A stretch of 11,625 bases of DNA from Campylobacteraceae bacterium (GTDB taxonomy: Bacteria; Campylobacterota; Campylobacteria; Campylobacterales; Sulfurovaceae), in contig JALWMN010000182.1 of NCBI GenBank assembly GCA_027083895.1, forward strand, positions 1 through 11,625, in the 5' to 3' direction. The notes beneath the pieces are model-generated. The model had not been told where the DNA came from. It did not search any database and saw only the letters and a program-made list of their open reading frames with translations. Both the position numbers and the translations under genes were made by a program. Below, piece by piece: positions 7,586-11,625 of this stretch (the stretch's first letter is position 1; the number at the start of each line of letters is the position of its first letter).

Positions 7586-7918
7586 TTAATTATTTTCATA
7601 GAATATATAGCTTGTTGAGTAATCTGAAAACTCAAAATAAACCTTCTTTTCACCAGGGTCTTTTTTAAAATTAAAGTTTTTATCATCATATCCATAGCCA
7701 TATCTATATGGTCTTGGTTTATGGTCATTTGTCCCATATGCAGTTGAGAGTTTATCAATCTTAATAAACCTTTTTACCAATTTATTCCCTGCATAGATAT
7801 CTAAAACACCATCTGTTCCTGTCCAGTTTTGAATAGAACGACTCAATGTATTTTGTGTCTCTTGGGTACAGCTTGCCATAAATAGTCCAATACCTGCTAA
7901 TAAAAGTAACTTTTTCAC
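7586..7918 (-). CDS. Small predicted lipoprotein of unknown function
   Basis: The 110-residue product begins MKKLLLLAGIGLFMASC, a lipoprotein signal peptide with a lysine pair, a hydrophobic core and a lipobox-like MASC. C17 would be lipidated, so the mature chain is about 94 residues on a membrane face towards the periplasm. The rest is rich in Tyr, Lys and Asp (PRPYRYGYGYDDKNFNFKKD), with likely short beta strands (GVLDIYAGNKLVKRFIKIDK and KKVYFEFSDYSTSYIFYENN), and has no domain I recognise. The start is GTG at 7916-7918, immediately after the TAG of the ThiF-like gene, with GAGGAG upstream, so translation is coupled. I infer a conserved Campylobacterota lipoprotein, but no function follows from the sequence or neighbours. 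Confidence 0.85.
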   Translation of the reverse strand: MKKLLLLAGIGLFMASCTQETQNTLSRSIQNWTGTDGVLDIYAGNKLVKRFIKIDKLSTAYGTNDHKPRPYRYGYGYDDKNFNFKKDPGEKKVYFEFSDYSTSYIFYENN

Positions 7919-8593
7919 CTATTCTCCTCTTGGTAGATTAAATCTTTTTATCTCAAATTCTCCACTATCATTATAGTATAAATAGTAGAAAATATCGCTT
8001 GCAACTTTCAATTTAGCAAGAAAACGTAATGCCAAATTTGCCTCAAAAGAGGCAACTTGCATCACCATTGGTGCTGCAATCCCTTTTGGCTCTATCTCTT
8101 TTGTTGCAAACATGCCAAAACTTGCCTCCTTAAAGAGGCACACTTGTCCATTAAACTCCTCTACACTTCCATAGACCCAAGCGATTTTACTCTTTTTAGC
8201 ATAGCTATCGATCTGCTCACGCACAAAAAGATTATCGGTTGCATCTATTATCAAATCGTACTTTCGCTCATTTCTTTCTATAAAACTCTCAAACTCCTCT
8301 AAATACGCATCACTTTTTAACATTGGATTTCGCTCTCTAACCTTCAAAGAAGCAACCTCAGCTTTATATCTTCCCACATCATGGATCTCAAAAAGTACTT
8401 GACGATGAATATTGTGCAACTCCACCCTATCAAAATCGACTAAATCGATCCTTCCAATTCCACTGCCACTAAGTGCCAAAGCAACAGAGCATCCAAGACC
8501 ACCACTACCAACTATTAGCAGACTCTTTGTTGCCAAAAGCTTTTGCCTCTCTTTACCCCAAAGCATATATTGTCTTAAAAAGTACTCTGGCAC
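7919..8593 (-). CDS. ThiF/MoeB/HesA-family E1-like adenylyltransferase, zinc site absent
   Basis: Relatives activate the C-terminal Gly-Gly of ThiS, MoaD or ubiquitin-like carriers with ATP. The 224 residues show the E1-like core: LRQYMLWG at the start, GSGGLG (29-34) for nucleotide binding, VDFDRVELHNIHRQ (52-65, with D53, D55, N61, R64 and Q65), K77, and DATDN (117-121). MoeB and ThiF normally bind zinc through two CxxC pairs. Here the only cysteines are C35 and C152, and the chain stops at LPRGE, where the second CxxC would follow. The cysteine of the usual crossover loop is also missing. ATP binding may remain but sulfur or thioester chemistry is doubtful. Start is GTG, sharing one base with the nitrilase-like stop, with AGGAG upstream. 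Calling it moeB or thiF would claim more than is shown, since no carrier gene is nearby. Confidence 0.87.
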   Translation of the reverse strand: MPEYFLRQYMLWGKERQKLLATKSLLIVGSGGLGCSVALALSGSGIGRIDLVDFDRVELHNIHRQVLFEIHDVGRYKAEVASLKVRERNPMLKSDAYLEEFESFIERNERKYDLIIDATDNLFVREQIDSYAKKSKIAWVYGSVEEFNGQVCLFKEASFGMFATKEIEPKGIAAPMVMQVASFEANLALRFLAKLKVASDIFYYLYYNDSGEFEIKRFNLPRGE

Positions 8594-9399
8594 TATAACT
8601 CTCCTCTCTTATTCAAATGTGCCCGAAAGCCCCAACCTCGCCGACTCTCAGCTAACTCCTCTTTTGTAATCGTCTCAATAAGCATAGACTCTCTATCCTC
8701 TAGTGCCATCTCTACATTCCCATCTGGTGATACAAAGAGTGAATCCCCATAAAATTTCCAATGAATCTCTTTATCTAGATAATCTCCAACACGATTTGCC
8801 CGTAAAATGTAACAATTATTAACAAATGCACGCATCTTAACCAACTCTCTCCAGCGATACTTCGAGCCAAATGTCGATGCTGTTGGTAGCAATACAAGAT
8901 CGATTCGCTTTCGCATTACACTCTCCCAAATCTTATCGAAATGAAGCTCAAAACCAGCTATAACAGCTATCTTAAAACCATCTATACTAAATGTCATGGG
9001 ATCTTTAATTTGTGTAATAGGGTTACTAAAAAACTCCTCTTCATTCCAGTGACTATAGTTTATGAGTATCTGTTGCATATAGTAACTTGTAGATTTTGGT
9101 GACACTTTAATAATCTTCTTATAAAACTTCTTCCCTTTTACCTCAACAATAGGAGCAACAAGCGTTATATCAAACTCTTTACTTAAGCGTTTCAAAATAG
9201 AGATATGCTTCTTTGTCTGCTCTCGAACCATCTCTTTAGGGATCCCCTCTAGCTCTTTAAAGAATTGATTTAAAACATACTCCCCAAAGAGCAGCAATTT
9301 GCACCCTCTATCCTTTGCCTTTCGCAAATAGAACTCTAAGCGAGTCGTATTCATTCCAAGAGTTGGTAGCTGCACCAACCCAACAACCAACTCTTTCAA
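8593..9399 (-). CDS. Nitrilase-superfamily (carbon-nitrogen hydrolase) protein with degraded catalytic triad
   Basis: Family members hydrolyse amides or nitriles using Glu, Lys and Cys. The 268 residues span the whole fold: VGLVQLPTLG (strand 1), LLLFGEY with Glu E40, NEEEFF (119-124), RAFVNNCYILRANRVGD (190-206) and GDSLFVSPDGNV (218-229). The usual YRKTHL segment reads YMQQIL (107-112), placing Gln at the catalytic Lys. The usual GVxICYDxxFPE segment reads AVIAGFELHFD, placing G149 where the Cys belongs. The only cysteines, C33 and C196, are elsewhere. I infer a non-catalytic or re-purposed protein. Start is TTG at 9397-9399, overlapping the xseB stop as TTGA with GGAG upstream; the next ATG (Met16) would remove the first strand. 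It sits between xseB and the ThiF-like gene in a tight operon. Database names such as beta-ureidopropionase homologue would mislead here. Confidence 0.88.
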   Translation of the reverse strand: MKELVVGLVQLPTLGMNTTRLEFYLRKAKDRGCKLLLFGEYVLNQFFKELEGIPKEMVREQTKKHISILKRLSKEFDITLVAPIVEVKGKKFYKKIIKVSPKSTSYYMQQILINYSHWNEEEFFSNPITQIKDPMTFSIDGFKIAVIAGFELHFDKIWESVMRKRIDLVLLPTASTFGSKYRWRELVKMRAFVNNCYILRANRVGDYLDKEIHWKFYGDSLFVSPDGNVEMALEDRESMLIETITKEELAESRRGWGFRAHLNKRGEL

Positions 9400-9599
9400 G
9401 ACTCTACTCCACTCATCTCTTTATTTATCTCTTCTACCTTTAGCTTCGCCTCTTCTAGCATCTGCTGAGCCTCTTTAATAGTCTGCAACCCTTTTTTATA
9501 GATTGTAATCGACTCCTCAAGCGTAATCTCTGGATTCATCAACTGCTCAATATACCCTTTTGCTAACTCTAACTTCTCTTCAAATGTAGCTTGTTTCAT
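9396..9599 (-). CDS. xseB: Exodeoxyribonuclease VII small subunit
   Basis: XseB is the small regulatory subunit of exonuclease VII, which degrades single-stranded DNA together with the large XseA chain. The 67 residues match the usual size (about 60-85). They fit the two-helix coiled-coil pattern: FEEKLELAKGYIEQLMNPEITLEESITIYKKG, a turn, then a heptad-rich helix LLEEAKLKVEEINKEM-like to the end. The LEESI.xYKKG stretch is the family hallmark. The ATG follows the metX stop directly with no gap, and AAAGGGG lies six bases before it. The stop overlaps the nitrilase-like start by four bases. XseA is not in the window, so the pairing with metX reflects genome packing rather than shared function. 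Confidence 0.9.
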   Translation of the reverse strand: MKQATFEEKLELAKGYIEQLMNPEITLEESITIYKKGLQTIKEAQQMLEEAKLKVEEINKEMSGVES

Positions 9600-10700
9600 C
9601 TATAACCCCTTTAAGATATCTCTAATAATATAATCAAACTTATCTAGTTCCACCAAAAAGGCATCGTGTCCATAATCGCTATCTATCTCATGGTAACTAT
9701 AGCTCTGCCCGTTTCGTTTTAACATATTTGCTAAGTGCTCCATCTCCTCAGGAAAAAAGAGCATATCTCCCTTAAAACTAATAAGGTGCGTATCTGCTTT
9801 AATACGACGCACCGCATCATGCAGCGACTCATACCCTCTTGAGAGATTAAAAGTATTAATCGCCTTTACAATATAGAGGTAACTTAATGGATCAAAGATC
9901 CTCGAGAAGTTATTGGTATTATACTCCATATACCGCTCTACCTCATACCTTCCAAAGAGTTCAAAAAGCCCATCGGTTGCTACATACTTTTTACCAAACT
10001 TCTTCTCCATCGATGCAGGCGAAAGATATGAAATATGCCCAGCAATCCGCCCTATAGCTAAACCATCACATCCATGCTCCCTAAAGGCATCTTTTGCATA
10101 GTTTCCATTATTAAACCTAGGGTCTCTTCGAATCGCCTCGATTGCCACTTTATTGAAAGCTATCGCCCAAGGTCGTGTTGCATAAGTTGCCGCCAAAGCA
10201 ATAATCGACTGTGCAAAATTTGGATAATCTACCGCAAACTGCAGAGCTTGCATTCCCCCCATCGATCCACCAATAATTGATTGTACACTATAAATACCAA
10301 GCGATGAGAGGAGATTCATCTGAGCCTTTACCATATCCTTAACCGTAATAACAGGAAACTTCAAGCGGTAAGGCTCACTACTTGGATACTGCTCACTCAT
10401 AGGTCCAGTACTTCCAAAGCAGGAACCAATTACATTAGTACAAATTACAAAAAATCTATTAGTATCTATCGCTTTACCTGGACCAATAAGTCCATCCCAC
10501 CAGCCAGCCTTTCTATCACCTTCATAGAGCCCAGCTGCATGGTGTGAACCGCTTAAAGCATGGCAAACTAAAATAACATTACTCTTATCTTTATTTAACT
10601 CCCCATAAGTCTCATAAACAATATCATACGGCTCTAAAATACGTCCACTCTCCAAATAGAGCGGTGTTGTAAAATGGGCTCTTTTTGTCTCTATATTCAT
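9600..10700 (-). CDS. metX: Homoserine O-acetyltransferase (MetX type)
   Basis: It transfers the acetyl group of acetyl-CoA to homoserine, the committed step to methionine by the direct-sulfhydrylation or transsulfuration routes. The 366 residues are a complete alpha/beta-hydrolase of the MetX family: HALSGSHHAAG (47-57), the WWDGLIGPGKAIDT block (67-80), NVIGSCFGSTGP (89-100), the nucleophile elbow GGSMGGMQ with S146, D312 in KGDMLFFPEEM, and H345 in SDYGHDAFL. These give the Ser-Asp-His triad. The start ATG is preceded by AAAAGAG, a modest ribosome site. It is the first gene of the metX-ridA unit, with a long gene-free region upstream that must hold the promoter. MetX-family enzymes can also use succinyl-CoA or serine, which annotation by family cannot exclude. 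Confidence 0.95.
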   Translation of the reverse strand: MNIETKRAHFTTPLYLESGRILEPYDIVYETYGELNKDKSNVILVCHALSGSHHAAGLYEGDRKAGWWDGLIGPGKAIDTNRFFVICTNVIGSCFGSTGPMSEQYPSSEPYRLKFPVITVKDMVKAQMNLLSSLGIYSVQSIIGGSMGGMQALQFAVDYPNFAQSIIALAATYATRPWAIAFNKVAIEAIRRDPRFNNGNYAKDAFREHGCDGLAIGRIAGHISYLSPASMEKKFGKKYVATDGLFELFGRYEVERYMEYNTNNFSRIFDPLSYLYIVKAINTFNLSRGYESLHDAVRRIKADTHLISFKGDMLFFPEEMEHLANMLKRNGQSYSYHEIDSDYGHDAFLVELDKFDYIIRDILKGL

Positions 10701-10816
10701 CTACTCTTTTCTTTAAACAAACTCAAATAATATTTTTCGTTATTTTATCTTAATTTATATAAAGGATAATGCCCTGAAATTTCCAAACAAATTTTAACCA
10801 AAATTTATTATGGTAG

Positions 10817-10837
10817 CTTCTCCGATAAAATCAGAAG
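10817..10837. repeat. Small interrupted hairpin upstream of metX
   Basis: CTTCT (10817-10821) pairs with AGAAG (10833-10837), and GAT with ATC inside, leaving a CC bulge and an AAA loop. It is the first of the hairpins in this gap. Confidence 0.35.
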
Positions 10838-10895
10838 ATTCTAACCAAACAATAAGCTAGATATATTCTCTTGAATAATGTATTAGCCGACATAA

Positions 10896-10911
10896 AGCCA
10901 ATTCGTTGGCT
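10896..10911. repeat. Hairpin with TTCG loop
   Basis: AGCCAA-TTCG-TTGGCT is a perfect 6-base stem with a TTCG tetraloop on the plus strand (CGAA on the minus strand). UUCG loops are unusually stable in RNA, though the canonical closing C-G pair is absent. A plus-strand ATTTCTG or minus-strand TTTATG follows, so it is a poor terminator either way. Confidence 0.5.
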
Positions 10912-10941
10912 ATTTCTGCACAATTTAAGATTTTAAGAAAT

Positions 10942-11042
10942 TGAGATTTGCATAGCCGTAGCGTAAAGAAAATGCAACTGTCAAAAGTGTATGCTGAGTT
11001 TTGCATTTTTAGCGGAAATTAAACAAATCTTCCGAAATCTCA
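10942..11042. repeat. Three-way-junction-like set of nested inverted repeats
   Basis: Outer arms TGAGATTT (10942-10949) and AAATCTCA (11035-11042) enclose two inner hairpins. The first is AAAATGCAACT (10969-10979) with AGTTTTGCATTTT (10997-11009), with a two-base bulge. The second is CGGAA (11013-11017) with TTCCG (11030-11034), which directly abuts the outer arm. All arms are compatible with one folded structure. Confidence 0.5.
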
Positions 11043-11044
11043 TC

Positions 11045-11083
11045 TTTGTGCGATTTTTTCTAAAGAAATTTTTGTTACACAAA
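11045..11083. repeat. Hairpin with TTTGTG/CACAAA arms
   Basis: TTTGTG (11045-11050) and CACAAA (11078-11083) enclose a smaller TTTC-TAAA-GAAA stem-loop. It starts two bases after the preceding three-way structure, which suggests one continuous folded element. Confidence 0.4.
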
Positions 11084-11101
11084 CCGCATTTGCTAATTTT
11101 G

Positions 11102-11171
11102 CTTTATTTTTTTCTCTTGTGAAGCGAAGCTGTGGCTTTAGCCATCACACTCATTGAGAAAAAAAATAAAG
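11102..11171. repeat. Long inverted repeat (15/16-base arms) with inner hairpins
   Basis: The left arm (11102-11116) is CTTTA, seven Ts total before CTC. The right arm (11156-11171) is its reverse complement but with an eight-A run, so the arms differ by one base in the homopolymer. Between them TGTGA/TCACA and TGGC-TTTA-GCCA (around 11132-11143) can pair further, giving a 70-base cruciform-capable element. It looks like the ends of a miniature element or a strong RNA stem. Confidence 0.6.
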
Positions 11172-11289
11172 AGAGAAACCATTATTCAATTAAGAGTTAA
11201 GAAGAAAATTATATACTTCAATTATATGCATTTCAAAATACAACTTTGCAACGAGAGAAAATTTACAACATATGAAATACAATGTTCCT

Positions 11290-11625
11290 CTACTTCCATC
11301 TCCAATCCCTGTATCTTTTATATAATTTTTCCAGAGGATAAGTATAAAAAGTATACTCAACATAAATAAAAGTCAAAGGGATTAAAAGCATAATAACACC
11401 ATCAACACTATAAATATCAATACTATATTTATAAAAGATATAAAAATATGATACTTCTAGCAGAAAAAAGAGCATCAAAGAGAAGAAAAGATTCGTTCTA
11501 TGACCCTCTTCTCTTATCTTTAAAGAGTATCTATTATGCACTTCTACTCCCACAATCGAAAACCACATAAATGAGTGAGTATTGGTGATAATAAATAATA
11601 CAAAAGAACTAAAATAAATTATATG
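11290..11625 (-). CDS. Unidentified membrane protein, C-terminal part (cut by the right window edge)
   Basis: I do not recognise this gene. The frame is open from the right window edge to the TAG at 11290-11292, giving 111 visible residues. There is a Met at 11566-11568, but it has no ribosome site and lies within a hydrophobic stretch, so the true start is probably beyond the window. Three likely membrane segments are visible: about residues 2-28 (IIYFSSFVLFIITNTHSF onwards), 46-65 (LFFSLMLFFLLEVSYFYIFY) and 74-97 (VDGVIMLLIPLTFIYVEYTF onwards). A basic, aromatic tail (KLYKRYRDWRWK) follows and is probably cytoplasmic. Codon and base use look like the neighbours but more AT-rich. It could be any small inner-membrane protein; no function is assigned. 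Confidence 0.6.
   Translation of the reverse strand, partial: HIIYFSSFVLFIITNTHSFMWFSIVGVEVHNRYSLKIREEGHRTNLFFSLMLFFLLEVSYFYIFYKYSIDIYSVDGVIMLLIPLTFIYVEYTFYTYPLEKLYKRYRDWRWK

Larger units (their letters stand above)
10701..11289. other. Gene-free region upstream of metX, rich in inverted repeats
   Basis: No credible gene is present in these 589 bases on either strand; frames are short, lack ribosome sites and have no family-like sequence. Positions 10701-10800 should hold the metX promoter (minus strand shows AT-rich TTTATATAAATTAAG near 10750), but no single -10 stands out. From 10817 to 11171 at least five hairpins follow one another, listed separately. Positions 11172-11289 are plain AT-rich DNA. 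I saw no tRNA, tmRNA or known riboswitch core. Confidence 0.6.

Noticed and set aside
8593..9399. Annotation as an active beta-ureidopropionase or omega-amidase
   Set aside because: The catalytic Lys and Cys are absent from their conserved segments.
11116..11146. Tiny minus-strand frame reading MAKATASLHKRKK before a stop
   Set aside because: Only 13 codons, no ribosome site, and it lies within the long inverted repeat.
10701..11171. SAM or other methionine riboswitch before metX
   Set aside because: The hairpins do not match the conserved cores of the SAM riboswitch classes as far as I can read them, and most lie over 100 bases from metX.
11154..11369. Plus-strand frame of 71 codons crossing the end of the membrane protein gene
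   Set aside because: No ribosome site, low-complexity Lys/Ile composition, and it overlaps the better-supported minus-strand gene antisense.
1..11625. CRISPR arrays, tRNAs, rRNAs, insertion sequences or integrase genes
   Set aside because: No regularly spaced repeats, cloverleaf or transposase-like frames were seen on either strand.

Overview
The window is AT-rich chromosomal DNA from a Campylobacterota (epsilonproteobacterial) organism. It is most likely a free-living autotroph of the Sulfurimonas/Sulfurovum/Nitratiruptor type. This is inferred from three things: a monomeric NADP-isocitrate dehydrogenase next to an LDH-like malate dehydrogenase (the icd-mdh order also known in Campylobacter), a two-subunit iron-sulfur fumarase, and the metX-xseB-nitrilase-like-ThiF-like gene order. 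No ribosomal RNA is present to fix the genus.

Layout. Positions 1-530 hold the N-terminal part of the ribosome-associated GTPase Obg on the minus strand, cut by the window edge. A short divergent promoter region (531-669) separates it from the only plus-strand gene, an XRE-type regulator (670-2082) with a cupin-like middle and a long C-terminal part I cannot assign. This gene converges on a minus-strand TCA block read icd (6871-4703), mdh (4492-3533), fumarase alpha (3524-2673), fumarase beta (2661-2104). The last three are tightly spaced. A 210-base spacer with hairpins separates icd from mdh. The 293 bases upstream of icd hold a TATAAT box inside a palindrome, and more copies of the same half-site lie further upstream.

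A second minus-strand transcription unit runs metX (10700-9600), xseB (9599-9396), a nitrilase-fold protein (9399-8593), a ThiF/MoeB-like E1 protein (8593-7919), a small lipoprotein (7918-7586) and a RidA protein (7572-7165). The first five genes abut or overlap by 0-4 bases, and four of the six use TTG or GTG starts. The unit ends at a perfect hairpin just after ridA. The nitrilase-like protein lacks the catalytic Lys and Cys, and the ThiF-like protein lacks the zinc cysteines, so two of the six products look like atypical family members.

Upstream of metX lies about 590 bases without a credible gene (10701-11289). It is full of inverted repeats and may be a structured RNA, a miniature repeat element or decayed sequence. 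The window ends in the C-terminal part of an unidentified membrane protein (11625-11290, minus).

How the genes work together. Icd, Mdh and the fumarase cover the 2-oxoglutarate/isocitrate and oxaloacetate/malate/fumarate steps, which run reductively in autotrophic Campylobacterota. MetX commits homoserine to methionine synthesis. RidA would clear reactive enamines made by the PLP enzymes of that and related pathways. The roles of the nitrilase-like, ThiF-like and lipoprotein genes are unknown.
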